DNA of 64,000 nucleotides from Butyrivibrio fibrisolvens (GCF_037113525.1 NZ_CP146963.1:3410001-3474000); one strand, 5' to 3'; shown: positions 50,255-60,378, counted from the stretch's first letter. The notes: a model not told the origin generated them from the letters alone. Made by a program: numbers and translations.

Positions 50255-53200
50255 TCATTTCATAAAATCAAACAATGATATCTGATTAGACTCCGGTATA
50301 TCTCCAAGGAGACCTATTTCAGCCATTGCATCAACAACCTTCTGAGGGCACTTTGTTCTTTCCTTGAAGTCGTCCTTGGAAAGGAAAGGTCCGTCCTTGG
50401 CAGCTTCCACAACGGCATCTGCCGCTTTTTCACCCATTCCGTCAAAGGCTGTAAGGGAAGGCATTATCTTATTACCAACCACCTGGAAAAGACGTGATTT
50501 GGCCTTGAAGATATCGATAGGCTCAAATTCAATGCCTCTTTCATACATCTCTTCAACAAGACGCATATCGTAGTATTCAGCTTCTTCTACGGGCGACATT
50601 TTTTCTTTATTCTTAAGTTCCTGCATTCTTCCATGCAGATGATTCTTGCCCTGGCACATATCAAGGTATGAGAATGCCTTGGCTCTTATTGAGAACCAGG
50701 CCGCATAGAAGGCCTGTGGGCAGTAAACCTTAAAATAGGCAATTCGCCATGCCATCATAACGTATGCGGCAGCATGGGCTTTAGGGAACATGTACTTGAT
50801 AAGCTCGCAGGAGCCAATGTACCATTCCGGAACATCATGAGCTCTCATGTCTGCCTTATACTGCTCCCACTTAGGCTCTTTACCTTTAGCAACCTTACCT
50901 TTACGTACTGATTCCATGATCTTGAAGGAATCTGAAGGATCAAGACCTTTCTGGATAAGATAGATCATGATATCGTCTCGACAGCAGATGGCTGTATCGA
51001 TAGTAGCTGTTCCGTTACTGATAAGTACCTGAGCGTTGCCCTGCCATACGTCTGTTCCGTGTGACAGACCTGAAATTCTTATAAGGTGACTCAGTGACTT
51101 CGGCTTTGCTTCTACTACCATGTTCATAGCAAAGTCTGTACCAAATTCAGGAATTCCAAGACATCCAAGAGGTGTTCCTCCTATCTGCTCAGGGGTTATT
51201 CCAAGTGAACCGGTATCTTCAAAAAGCTCCATTACAAGCGGATCATCAAAAGGCACATCCTTAGGATCAACGCCAGTGCAGTCCATAAGGAATCTGATCA
51301 TGGTAGGATCATCGTGTCCGAGTATATCAAGCTTTAACAGGTTATGATCAATGGAGTGATAATCATAATGTGTTGTGATAGTCGCTGTTGTCTGGTCGTT
51401 TGCAGGGTGCTGCACCGGTGTGAAGGTATTGATGTCTTCACCAACAGGAAGAACAACGATACCACCGGGGTGCTGACCTGTACCACGTCTTATACCTGTA
51501 CAGCCTGCTACTATTCTGTTGATCTCTGCCATTCTCTTTGGAACGCCTATTTCGTCATAATATTTTTTGACAAAACCGTAGGCGGTCTTATCTGCAAGAG
51601 CAGCTATAGTTCCTGCTCTGAAGGTCTGACCGTATCCGAAGATAACTTCAGTATATTTATGAGCCTTGGACTGATATTCACCAGAGAAGTTAAGGTCGAT
51701 ATCAGGCTCCTTATCTCCTTTAAATCCAAGGAATGTTTCAAATGGTATATCGAATCCATCTTTATAAAGAAGGTGTCCGCACTTAGGGCATCTTCTATCC
51801 GGCATATCAACTCCGGCTTTACCACCGAAGGCTTTAACTTCTTCTGAGTCAAAATCACTGAAGTGACAGCGAGGGCATACGTAATGAGGTGCCAGAGCAT
51901 TTACTTCCGTGATACCTGATGTAAATGCGACAAAAGAGCTGCCAACAGATCCTCTGGAACCAACCAGATATCCGTCTTCGTTGGACTTCCAAACGAGCTT
52001 CTGGGCTATGATGTACATAACCGAGTAACCGTTTTTGATAATGGAATTAAGCTCTCTTTTAAGTCTTGCATCTACTATCTCGGGAAGCTCTTCACCGTAG
52101 ATCTCATGAGCCTTGTCATAACAGATCTTCTCAAGTGTTTTATCTGAATCCTCAATGACAGGAGGACACTTATCAGGACGAACAGGAGATACTGAATCGC
52201 ACATCTCCATGATCTTCCTTGTATTGGTAACGCATACTTCAAATGCCTTGTCACTTCCAAGATAGTCGAATTCCGCCAGCATCTCATCTGTTGTTCTTAC
52301 ATAGAGGTCTGCAGGCTCTTCATCGTCAAAGCCTCGTCCCGCCTGGATGATAGTTCTGTATATCTGATCTTCCGGATTTAAGAAGTGAGCATCACAGGTA
52401 GCAACAACAGGCTTATGGAACTGCTCGCCAAGCTTAACGATCTTCTTATTGACTTCTCTGATATCATCATCGCTTTCAATGCTGTCGTACTTCTCTGAAT
52501 CAACCATGAAGTGGTTGTTGCCAACAGGCTGTATCTCAAGGTAGTCATAGAAATTTACTATTCTTGCGATCTCTGTTTCAGGTCTGTCCTCTACTACTGC
52601 TCCGTACAGCTCACCTGCGCAGCAGGCAGAACCTACAATAAGGCCTTCTCTATACTCTGTCAGAACAGACTTTGGTATAAGCGGAAAACGCCTGAAGTAG
52701 TCAAGGTGAGACTTACTTACAAGTGTATAAAGGTTACATCTTCCAAGTGTGTTCTTGGCCAGAATGATAACATGGTGAGGGCGAAGGTGCTTGATCATAT
52801 CAGGAGATGCAGTTCCAAACTCCTGCATCTTGGTAAGATCCGTAACATTTTTTTCCTCAAGCATTGGAAGGAACTTAAGGAAAATATATGCAGTACACTC
52901 CGCATCATCAACCGCTCTGTGGTGGTGATCGAGCACTACGTTAAGAGTCTTGGCTGTCGCATCAAGTGTATGCTTGGCCTGAAGCGGGAAGAATACACGT
53001 GAAAGCCACATGGTATCGACTGTTGTAAAATCAGCCTCTATACCAAGCTCTTTGCAGTTCTGATTTATAAAGCTTATATCAAATCCTACGTTGTGACCTA
53101 CAAGAACCGCATCCTTACAAAATTCCACAAACTTAGGAATTATGACATCACGAGTAGGAGCTCCCATTACCATCTCATCACTGATGGATGTGAGCTTTTC

Positions 53201-54982
53201 TATACGAAACGGAATCGGAACCTGAGGATTGATGAATTCTGAAAATCTCTCAAGGATCTCACCGTTTCTAACTTTAACGGCACCAATCTCTATGATCTTG
53301 TTCTTAAGAGGAGAAAAACCTGTTGTCTCAATATCAAATACTACAAATGTTGTATCCTTTATCTGCTGGCCTTTGCCATTTCTGACTATCTCAACAAGGT
53401 CATCAACAAGGTAGCCCTCTACTCCAAGAATGAGTTTAAAAAAGTTCTGTCTGTCAGGAGCAGGAAGTTCTGCTGCCTTGGCTTCCTTACAGGCTCCGCC
53501 GTACAGATCCTCCCATACATGATTAGCTACTGTAAGACCCTGAACTACTCCATGGTCTGTAATAGCTATTCCAGGCATGCCCCACTTGTAAGCCTGCTTA
53601 ACTATATCGCTTACTTCAGATACACCGTCCATATCACTCATCTTGGTATGGCAGTGAAGCTCTACCCTTTTTACTTCTGCATTATCTTTACGCTTAACGG
53701 TAAAGTCAGTTGTCTTTCTGATACCGCCAACTGATCCTATAGTAAGTTCGTGATCGAACTTATCTATCATGGTGATACCTTTAACCTTAACAAAGGCTCC
53801 TACTTTAAGGTCTTTGTTAAGGTCTTTTAGATCTTCATTCTTTACGAATAGTTTAATTGTTATAGAATCAGTAAAATCGGTAAGATCAAACATAACAATG
53901 GTCTTTTCGCCGTTACGAAGAGGCTTTTCCTCATAACGGATGACTTTACCATGTATTGTTACTTCTCCGATCTCTCCGTCTACTTCAGAAAGGCGCATAG
54001 GATCATCGTCAAAGTCTCGTCCATAAATAACGTTTGGATCATCAGACTTTTTCATGCTGCCAAAGCCGCCCTTTTTCCAGCTTCCAAACTTCTTGCCTCC
54101 AAAGCCTGAAGGTGCACGATTTTGGTTAACACCGCTTTCGCCTGCGCTTGTAGTTCCGCCTTTATCGGCAGCCATTGCAGCGGTTGCTGCTTCTGCAGCT
54201 TTAAGAACATCTGCATCAGCGCTACTTAATGCTGCGCCATTTGCGCTACCTGTAGCGCCGTTTTGACCTGCGCCTGCAGTGCCTGTGCCCGCGCCGGCAT
54301 TTGCAGTCTTCGCAGCTGCACCATTACCGGAAGCTCCTGTATTCTTCGAACCTTTGGAGCCTTTTTTACCTTCTTCAAGCTCTTTAGCCTTTTTAGCTTC
54401 AAGGGCAGCTTCAAGCCTTGCGGACATTCTTTCTGATTCTGCGCTGTAGTCAGGAGCACCTGCCTTTTTCTTAGACTTCTTTTCCTCAAATACTGCCACG
54501 ATCCTTACATTAAGGCCGCATCTTTCGTTGATGATCTTGTCCATTATGCGCTGGATCTCAGGTGCTTCCTGGGCAGATGTAACAGAGTCCTCAAGGACTA
54601 TTTCCATTACATCTAAAGTAGGGTACCTGAACTCGGCACCCTTTAAAAGTGTATATTCTATTGGATTATAAGTCTTGAATTCCTGCAGAATGCTCTCGCC
54701 GTAGATGTCCATAAGGTTCTTTGGCGTATACTGAGCAGAAAGATGAAAACGTTCGTAAATCTTTATTACGATAGATACGTTTGCAAAAAGCTGACTTCGT
54801 ATCTCTTTTTCGACTTTAAGAATTTCCTGTTTATCTATAAGACGACCGGAAGAGATATAAATGCGGATAAAATCCTGCTTTCTTGTGGCAGAAACTTTTT
54901 CTACTACAGTCTCTCCCATAAGGTCTTTAGTATGTCCACTAAGTTTAAGCTGTGGAAATACTTCAAAAAAAGCTTTGGCCAT
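50255..54982 (-). CDS. polC: DNA polymerase III PolC-type alpha subunit
   Basis: 1575 residues. Domain order: N-terminal domain (1-165), a Lys/Ala/Gly-rich low-complexity insertion (about 170-315), OB fold (about 335-425), PHP domain with ELHCHTKMSDMDGV, an inserted 3'-5' exonuclease (VFDIETTGFSP, LVGHNVGFDISF, HHRAVDDAE), then the polymerase core with a CxxC zinc site (CPRCHFS, CPKCGHLLY), PDIDLNFSGEYQ and GTGQHPGGIVVLP. It is the replicative polymerase of low-GC Gram-positives. The insertion adds more than 100 residues to a usual length near 1440. Confidence 0.97.
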   Translation of the reverse strand: MAKAFFEVFPQLKLSGHTKDLMGETVVEKVSATRKQDFIRIYISSGRLIDKQEILKVEKEIRSQLFANVSIVIKIYERFHLSAQYTPKNLMDIYGESILQEFKTYNPIEYTLLKGAEFRYPTLDVMEIVLEDSVTSAQEAPEIQRIMDKIINERCGLNVRIVAVFEEKKSKKKAGAPDYSAESERMSARLEAALEAKKAKELEEGKKGSKGSKNTGASGNGAAAKTANAGAGTGTAGAGQNGATGSANGAALSSADADVLKAAEAATAAMAADKGGTTSAGESGVNQNRAPSGFGGKKFGSWKKGGFGSMKKSDDPNVIYGRDFDDDPMRLSEVDGEIGEVTIHGKVIRYEEKPLRNGEKTIVMFDLTDFTDSITIKLFVKNEDLKDLNKDLKVGAFVKVKGITMIDKFDHELTIGSVGGIRKTTDFTVKRKDNAEVKRVELHCHTKMSDMDGVSEVSDIVKQAYKWGMPGIAITDHGVVQGLTVANHVWEDLYGGACKEAKAAELPAPDRQNFFKLILGVEGYLVDDLVEIVRNGKGQQIKDTTFVVFDIETTGFSPLKNKIIEIGAVKVRNGEILERFSEFINPQVPIPFRIEKLTSISDEMVMGAPTRDVIIPKFVEFCKDAVLVGHNVGFDISFINQNCKELGIEADFTTVDTMWLSRVFFPLQAKHTLDATAKTLNVVLDHHHRAVDDAECTAYIFLKFLPMLEEKNVTDLTKMQEFGTASPDMIKHLRPHHVIILAKNTLGRCNLYTLVSKSHLDYFRRFPLIPKSVLTEYREGLIVGSACCAGELYGAVVEDRPETEIARIVNFYDYLEIQPVGNNHFMVDSEKYDSIESDDDIREVNKKIVKLGEQFHKPVVATCDAHFLNPEDQIYRTIIQAGRGFDDEEPADLYVRTTDEMLAEFDYLGSDKAFEVCVTNTRKIMEMCDSVSPVRPDKCPPVIEDSDKTLEKICYDKAHEIYGEELPEIVDARLKRELNSIIKNGYSVMYIIAQKLVWKSNEDGYLVGSRGSVGSSFVAFTSGITEVNALAPHYVCPRCHFSDFDSEEVKAFGGKAGVDMPDRRCPKCGHLLYKDGFDIPFETFLGFKGDKEPDIDLNFSGEYQSKAHKYTEVIFGYGQTFRAGTIAALADKTAYGFVKKYYDEIGVPKRMAEINRIVAGCTGIRRGTGQHPGGIVVLPVGEDINTFTPVQHPANDQTTATITTHYDYHSIDHNLLKLDILGHDDPTMIRFLMDCTGVDPKDVPFDDPLVMELFEDTGSLGITPEQIGGTPLGCLGIPEFGTDFAMNMVVEAKPKSLSHLIRISGLSHGTDVWQGNAQVLISNGTATIDTAICCRDDIMIYLIQKGLDPSDSFKIMESVRKGKVAKGKEPKWEQYKADMRAHDVPEWYIGSCELIKYMFPKAHAAAYVMMAWRIAYFKVYCPQAFYAAWFSIRAKAFSYLDMCQGKNHLHGRMQELKNKEKMSPVEEAEYYDMRLVEEMYERGIEFEPIDIFKAKSRLFQVVGNKIMPSLTAFDGMGEKAADAVVEAAKDGPFLSKDDFKERTKCPQKVVDAMAEIGLLGDIPESNQISLFDFMK

Positions 54983-55032
54983 TTATATCTCTCCCCCGTT
55001 ACTTCAGATAAATAGCACTACAATACTATTCC

Positions 55033-55166
55033 TATGACTTTTTGTCACTTCGTTCCAAAAGTCATGTAAATAGGCCAATTGAGAACACCTTCGGTGTTGG
55101 GCCTATTTACCTACCGATTCACTTTCTTACGAAATCCGCAGTAAATGCGGATTTCTGATTCAAAGT
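55033..55166 (-). repeat. Three stacked hairpins between ispG and polC
   Basis: ATGACTTTT pairs with AAAAGTCAT (about 55034-55065). GTAAATAGGCC pairs with GGCCTATTTAC and encloses AACACC/GGTGTT. GAAATCCGCA pairs perfectly with TGCGGATTTC (about 55131-55156). All lie in the 229-bp gap with no ORF. They recall the other hairpin clusters in this window but do not share their sequences. Confidence 0.65.
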
Positions 55167-55211
55167 TGCAAAAACATATACTATTTATCTTTTAATATTC
55201 ACTCTAATAGA

Positions 55212-56270
55212 TTATTCTCCCCAGTGATCAAGTTCATCCTTGAGCGCTGCAAGAAGCTGATCTTCCGGCATCTTGCGGATAACTTCTCCCTTTTTGATAA
55301 GAAGTCCTTCGCCAACGCCGCCTGCTACGCCTATATCTGCCTCTTTGGCTTCGCCAGGGCCGTTTACTGCGCATCCCATAACCGCAACCTTTATGTTAAG
55401 CGGATAGTGAGATACAAGTTCTTCAACCTGGTTGGCAAGACCGATAAGGTCTATCTTGGTACGTCCACATGTAGGACATGAAACAACATCGATTCCGCCG
55501 CCTCTTAAGTTAAGAGCTCTTAAGATAAGCTTGGCAGCCTTGATCTCTTCAACAGGATCACCTGAAAGTGAAACTCTTATCGTATCACCAATTCCTTCAT
55601 TAAGGATGATTCCAAGTCCTACTGAAGACTTGATACTTCCTGAATATACAGTTCCTGCTTCTGTAATACCTACGTGAAGAGGATACTGTGTCTTCTCTAC
55701 TAAAAGCTCATGAGCTTTAACAGCAAGCATAACATTTGAAGACTTGATACTGATGACCATGTTGTCATAGCCACACTCTTCAATGATATGGGTTTTATCA
55801 AGGGCGCTTTCTACAAGGCCCTGAGGTGTTACGCCGTGATATTTTTCAACAAGTTCTTTTTCCAAAGAACCTGAGTTAACTCCGACTCTGATAGGAACCT
55901 GGCGCTCTCTTGCAGCACGCACAACTTCCTCGATCTTGTCCTTGCCACCGATGTTACCGGGGTTGATACGGATCTTATCAGCTCCGTTCTCGATAGCAGC
56001 TATAGCCATCTTATAATCAAAGTGGATATCTGCAACAATAGGAATATGAATGCGCTTTTTGATCTCGCCGATAGCCTTGGCAGCTTCAAGTGTAGGACAT
56101 GTACTACGAACGATATCGCAGCCAGCTTCTTCAAGCTTAAGGATCTGAGCTACAGTTCCGTCAACATCCTCTGTACGAGTATTAGTCATAGACTGGATCA
56201 TGATAGGATTACCGCCACCGATAACCTTGTTACCTATCTTTATGACCTTTGTGTTATCTCTATATGCCAT
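55212..56270 (-). CDS. ispG: 4-hydroxy-3-methylbut-2-enyl diphosphate synthase (IspG)
   Basis: 352 residues from ATG 56270 (AAAGGAGA upstream), the short Gram-positive form. Conserved are QSMTNTRTEDV, RINPGNIGGKD and the Fe-S cysteines in SCPTCGRTKID and MGCAVNGPGEA. It converts MEcPP to HMBPP with a 4Fe-4S cluster, the penultimate MEP step. It lies 142 bp downstream of rseP with a T/A-rich spacer. Confidence 0.95.
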   Translation of the reverse strand: MAYRDNTKVIKIGNKVIGGGNPIMIQSMTNTRTEDVDGTVAQILKLEEAGCDIVRSTCPTLEAAKAIGEIKKRIHIPIVADIHFDYKMAIAAIENGADKIRINPGNIGGKDKIEEVVRAARERQVPIRVGVNSGSLEKELVEKYHGVTPQGLVESALDKTHIIEECGYDNMVISIKSSNVMLAVKAHELLVEKTQYPLHVGITEAGTVYSGSIKSSVGLGIILNEGIGDTIRVSLSGDPVEEIKAAKLILRALNLRGGGIDVVSCPTCGRTKIDLIGLANQVEELVSHYPLNIKVAVMGCAVNGPGEAKEADIGVAGGVGEGLLIKKGEVIRKMPEDQLLAALKDELDHWGE

Positions 56271-56412
56271 AATAAATCTCCTTTGAAAATCCATGAATCC
56301 TTGCCATACAAGTCATGATTCTCTGTAAAAAACATCTTAACGTAACGTTATCAAATGTTTCAATATTATACTATCTCAAAACTTCAATGTTTCAATATTT
56401 CAATATCCAATA

Positions 56413-57549
56413 TCAAAACAACTTACTTACATCATGGAATAATACCACAACCATAAGAAGTATCAGCGCTGCTACGCCTACAAGCTCGATCATTCCTTCG
56501 TATTTCTCAGGAACAGGCTTTCCTCTTATAACTTCTATAAGAAGGAAAACAAGTCTTCCGCCATCAAGTGCAGGTATTGGCAGAAGGTTCATAAGTCCAA
56601 GATTGATGGAAAGAAGCATTGCGAGATTGATCATATTGAGGATCACATCGATTATACCGCCCTCCTGCATGGCTGTTTCATAGCTCTGGTCTACCATTTC
56701 AGCCATTCCTACTGGTCCTGAAAGCTCGACCTTATCAGTTCTGCCGCGAACAAGAAGTCCAAGGCTCTTCCAGGTGGAAGTCAGATAATAGTTAAACATG
56801 TATCCTGCATATTTGAAGGTCTCAATGCCGGATACAGTGTCATACTCTCCGATGTATACGCCGATCACATATCTGCTAACACCAGTCTCTTCATCTTCAT
56901 ACAGAACAGGTGTAATAGTCGTCTTATAGCTCTGACCATCACGCTCGTAGGTAATATCTACATCTTCACCATCTGTGAGGTACATGTTAAGAGTAACTTC
57001 CGCGCTCATATGAACAGCACTTCCGTTAACGCTTGTGATGACGTCGCCCTCTTTAAGACCGGCTTCCTGAGCAGGTGAATTATCAACAGAAAATCCGCTT
57101 ACTGTAGGGAAGCTCCAATATGTGTTTGAAACGATGATAAGTGCCAGCAAAAATCCAAGGATGAAATTAGCCAAAGGGCCTGCAACTACAGTTGCTATCC
57201 TTGACCATACACCGGCTCTGCGAAAAGAGATCTGACCCTCTTCGCTGTCATCGCGGCTTTCCTGTGCTTTGATCTGGTCCTCTAACGTCCCATCATCTTC
57301 TCCCGGCTTTGTGATCTCCAGCCCGTCCATTCCATCGAATATACAGGCACCTCCGACAGGAAGAAGTCTTATGGAATACATGGTATCGCCTTTTTTCTTC
57401 TGATAAAGAACAGGACCCATACCGACTGTAAACTCTGTAACTCGTATTCCATTAGCCTTGGCGATCAAAAAGTGACCACCTTCGTGTGATACGACCAGTA
57501 CACAGAAAATAACTATGAATATTAGTAATACAATGATATTCTGCAGCAA
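56413..57549 (-). CDS. rseP: RIP metalloprotease RseP
   Basis: 378 residues. The zinc site is His22-Glu-Gly-Gly-His26 (SHEGGHF) in the first membrane segment, and PALDGGRLVFL provides the third ligand region. A PDZ domain (about 150-230, including SPAQEAGLKEGDVITSVNG) lies between, and a loop of about 25 acidic residues near 70-95 is extra. It cleaves transmembrane anti-sigma factors or signal remnants. The ispG-rseP-dxr order is typical. Confidence 0.93.
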   Translation of the reverse strand: MLQNIIVLLIFIVIFCVLVVSHEGGHFLIAKANGIRVTEFTVGMGPVLYQKKKGDTMYSIRLLPVGGACIFDGMDGLEITKPGEDDGTLEDQIKAQESRDDSEEGQISFRRAGVWSRIATVVAGPLANFILGFLLALIIVSNTYWSFPTVSGFSVDNSPAQEAGLKEGDVITSVNGSAVHMSAEVTLNMYLTDGEDVDITYERDGQSYKTTITPVLYEDEETGVSRYVIGVYIGEYDTVSGIETFKYAGYMFNYYLTSTWKSLGLLVRGRTDKVELSGPVGMAEMVDQSYETAMQEGGIIDVILNMINLAMLLSINLGLMNLLPIPALDGGRLVFLLIEVIRGKPVPEKYEGMIELVGVAALILLMVVVLFHDVSKLF

Positions 57550-57596
57550 CGCTAATCTCCTATCTTACAAGGATTTACCAAAAACACTTCCGATTA

Positions 57597-58748
57597 TTAT
57601 TTAAAACGCTCTTCAAGGAAGCTGTAAGTCCAGCTCTCAGCTTCAAGAATCTCTTCTACAGTTGGATCTTCAATCTTCTTGTGATTGTCCATCGCTGCTG
57701 TGATCATCTCATAGATCTCAAGGAAACGGATTTCGCGCTTAAGGAACTTCTTAACAGCAAGCTCATTGGCAGCATTAAATACTGTAGGCATGCTTCCGCC
57801 TTCTTTTGCAGCTCTTGTAGCAAGTGTAAGACCCTTAAATACATCTGTTCTTGGAGCTTCAAAGGTCATGTCTGCAAGTGCAAAAAGATCAAGTCTGTCT
57901 TCTGACATAGGTCTTCTGTCAGGATAGAAAAGAGCATACTGGATAGGGAGCTTCATATCCGGAACTCCCATCTGTCCCATAACAGCACCGTCTACAAACT
58001 GCACTGCAGAATGAAGGATAGACTGAGGCTGGATCACAACCTGGATCTTATCTACAGGTACGTCGAAAAGCCATCTTGCTTCCATAACTTCAAGTCCCTT
58101 ATTAACAAGAGACGCTGAGTCTATAGTAACCTTGGCTCCCATATCCCAGTTAGGATGCTTTAAGGCATCATCAACTGTTACAGTTTCAAGTTCCTCCAAA
58201 GTCTTCTTACGGAATGGTCCGCCTGAAGCTGTAAGAAGGATCTTTTCTATCTTATCTACAGGCTCTCCGTTAAGAGACTGGAAGATCGCACTGTGCTCAG
58301 AATCCACAGGAAGGATCTTCACACCCATTTTCTTAGCCAGAGGCATGATGATGTGACCTGCACATACAAGTGTCTCTTTATTTGCAAGGGCAATATCCTT
58401 GCCTGCATTTATTGCTTCTATTGTTGGTCTTATTCCGATCATTCCGACAACTGCCGTAAGAACAGTGTCAGCATTTTCATCGCGAACAAGCTCTAAAAGG
58501 CCTTCCATTCCTGAAAGGACCGGAATTTCAAGATCAGATATACGATTTTTAAGCTCGTCTGCTGCCTTAGGATCAAACATTGCGATCTTTGAAGGCTTAA
58601 ACTCACGAGCCTGTTTTTCCATAAGATCTACATTTTTGCCCGCAGCAAGTGCTACGATCTTAAGTTCATCAGAATTAGCTCTTACAACATCAAGTGTCTG
58701 TGTTCCAATAGAACCAGTAGAGCCCAAAAGAACTATCTTTCTACTCAT
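57597..58748 (-). CDS. dxr: 1-deoxy-D-xylulose 5-phosphate reductoisomerase
   Basis: 383 residues. NADPH-binding VLLGSTGSIGTQTLDV opens the protein; ANKETLVCAGHI, PVDSEHSAIFQ and SGGPFR with HPNWDMG form the metal and substrate sites. It makes MEP, the committed step and fosmidomycin target. Its ribosome binding site is only about 10 bp from a strong terminator hairpin (58769-58812). Confidence 0.97.
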   Translation of the reverse strand: MSRKIVLLGSTGSIGTQTLDVVRANSDELKIVALAAGKNVDLMEKQAREFKPSKIAMFDPKAADELKNRISDLEIPVLSGMEGLLELVRDENADTVLTAVVGMIGIRPTIEAINAGKDIALANKETLVCAGHIIMPLAKKMGVKILPVDSEHSAIFQSLNGEPVDKIEKILLTASGGPFRKKTLEELETVTVDDALKHPNWDMGAKVTIDSASLVNKGLEVMEARWLFDVPVDKIQVVIQPQSILHSAVQFVDGAVMGQMGVPDMKLPIQYALFYPDRRPMSEDRLDLFALADMTFEAPRTDVFKGLTLATRAAKEGGSMPTVFNAANELAVKKFLKREIRFLEIYEMITAAMDNHKKIEDPTVEEILEAESWTYSFLEERFK

Positions 58749-58768
58749 AATTATTCCTCACAGTTAGT

Positions 58769-58812
58769 AAAAAAAGGTTACAGTTCACAGGACAAATCTT
58801 GTGAACTGTAAC
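58769..58812 (-). terminator. Strong terminator just upstream of dxr
   Basis: GTTACAGTTCACA (58777-58789) pairs perfectly with TGTGAACTGTAAC (58800-58812), followed on the minus strand by CTTTTTTT. It lies 11 bp after the cdsA stop and 20 bp before the dxr ATG, leaving no room for a dxr promoter after it. Confidence 0.85.
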
Positions 58813-58822
58813 ATGTATTTTA

Positions 58823-59638
58823 TCACTTCATAAAAAAGACGACCAGTCCATAAATAAATGGAGTAACAAATATAACACTATCAAACCTGTCCATGATTCC
58901 GCCATGGCCCGGGATCAGTCTTCCGTAATCTTTGATATCTCTGTCTCTTTTAATTGCTGATGCAGCAAGATCTCCAAGCTGTGAGATAATGCTTGCTACC
59001 AGTGTTATGACAACAAACTGAAGGATGATTCCGCTAGAGGCACCTTTGACCTTCACCATGATAAAACCAAATATCACTCCGGCCAGCATTGAAAAAAGAA
59101 TTCCTCCGATTCCGCCTTCAATTGTCTTATGAGGCGAAAGAACAGGTGTCATCTTATGCTTACCAAATGCTCGTCCCGTAAGATAAGCAAATGAATCGCA
59201 TACCCAGGCTACAAATGGCATCCACACAAGGAAATCACCATTTTCACGAAGCCTTAACAGGAATATGAATGAAAGCATAAGAGGCGCATATAAGAAAGCA
59301 AATATAGCGCCAACTGCCTGATGTATCTTGTATCTTGGGAATGTCACAACGTAAGTCACCATTACCGCAAAGAATACAAACAAAATCGAAAACAGGTAAG
59401 TCTTTGTATCATGTATATATATCACAAGAACATAATGCAAAAACACTCCCAGTATTCCGGCTTTGTAAAGGAGTCCTGTATTTCCATCTTCTTCAAAGAC
59501 TCCAAGGACTCTTGAGAGTTCATAATAAGCGATCTGCGCTACTATTAAAGATACACCGCCAAGGACATATCCACCCATCACTAGTGTGACGGCCAGCACT
59601 ATGCCTATAACAATGCTGCTTAAAACTCTGGTCTTCAC
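58823..59638 (-). CDS. cdsA: Phosphatidate cytidylyltransferase
   Basis: 271 residues, about seven membrane segments. The C-terminal family signature spans DSFAYLTGRAFGKHKM, PHKTIEGGIGG and QLGDLAASAIKRDRDIKDYGRLIPGHGGIMDRFDS (in blocks). It makes CDP-diacylglycerol for phospholipid synthesis. The gene is 14 bp downstream of uppS. Confidence 0.95.
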   Translation of the reverse strand: MKTRVLSSIVIGIVLAVTLVMGGYVLGGVSLIVAQIAYYELSRVLGVFEEDGNTGLLYKAGILGVFLHYVLVIYIHDTKTYLFSILFVFFAVMVTYVVTFPRYKIHQAVGAIFAFLYAPLMLSFIFLLRLRENGDFLVWMPFVAWVCDSFAYLTGRAFGKHKMTPVLSPHKTIEGGIGGILFSMLAGVIFGFIMVKVKGASSGIILQFVVITLVASIISQLGDLAASAIKRDRDIKDYGRLIPGHGGIMDRFDSVIFVTPFIYGLVVFFMK

Positions 59639-59652
59639 TCTAAATGTCTCCT

Positions 59653-60378
59653 TTATTCTTCACCCTTTTTAAGTCCGCCAAATCTTCTGGTCCTGTGATT
59701 ATAAGCGTCAATGGCTTTCTCGAGTTCTGCTTTGTTGAAATCAGGCCAGCAAATATCAGTAAAGTAAAACTCTGTATATGCCAGCTGCCAAAGAAGATAA
59801 TTAGAAACTCTCTGCTCACCACAGGTTCTGATAAGAAGATCAGGATCAGGCATGGAGCCAGTATCCAGATTATCATTTATCATCTGCTCTGTAATATCAG
59901 AAGCACTTATCTCACCGTTTTCAACCTTTGATGCTATCTTCTTAACTGCACGTGTTATCTCATCACGGCTTCCATAGTTGATAGCAATGTTGAAAGTAAG
60001 GCCTGTGTTATCTTTTGTTGTCTCTTCAAGCTCTTCTACAACTTTAAGTACGTCTTTAGGAAGGCGACTTCTCTCACCGATAACACGGCTTCTAACATTA
60101 TTCTTCATACAAGTCTTGATCTCAGACTTAAGGTATTTTTTAAAAAGAGCCATAAGGGCTGAAACTTCAGCTTCCGGTCTGTTCCAGTTCTCTGTGGAAA
60201 AGGCATATACTGTTACATACTCAATTCCAAGTTCACCTGCATCAAACAGCATCTGTTCAACAGCTTTGGCGCCCTGAACATGACCATAGTTTCTTGGCAT
60301 TCCCTTGGCTTTAGCCCATCGGCCGTTGCCATCAAGAATGAAGGCAACGTGTCTGGGTATCTTTCTTTCTTCACTCAT
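59653..60378 (-). CDS. uppS: Undecaprenyl diphosphate synthase
   Basis: 241 residues. The cis-prenyltransferase signature HVAFILDGNGRWAK (with the catalytic Asp) begins the protein, followed by YVTVYAFSTENW, NIAINYGSRDEI and DLLIRTCGEQRVSNYLLWQ. It builds the C55 lipid carrier for peptidoglycan. The start overlaps the frr stop by 4 nt (60375-60378). Confidence 0.96.
   Translation of the reverse strand: MSEERKIPRHVAFILDGNGRWAKAKGMPRNYGHVQGAKAVEQMLFDAGELGIEYVTVYAFSTENWNRPEAEVSALMALFKKYLKSEIKTCMKNNVRSRVIGERSRLPKDVLKVVEELEETTKDNTGLTFNIAINYGSRDEITRAVKKIASKVENGEISASDITEQMINDNLDTGSMPDPDLLIRTCGEQRVSNYLLWQLAYTEFYFTDICWPDFNKAELEKAIDAYNHRTRRFGGLKKGEE

Noticed and set aside
56340..56412. TTTCAATATT direct repeats after rseP
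   Set aside because: Short AT-rich low-complexity repeats with no regular unit; no clear function.
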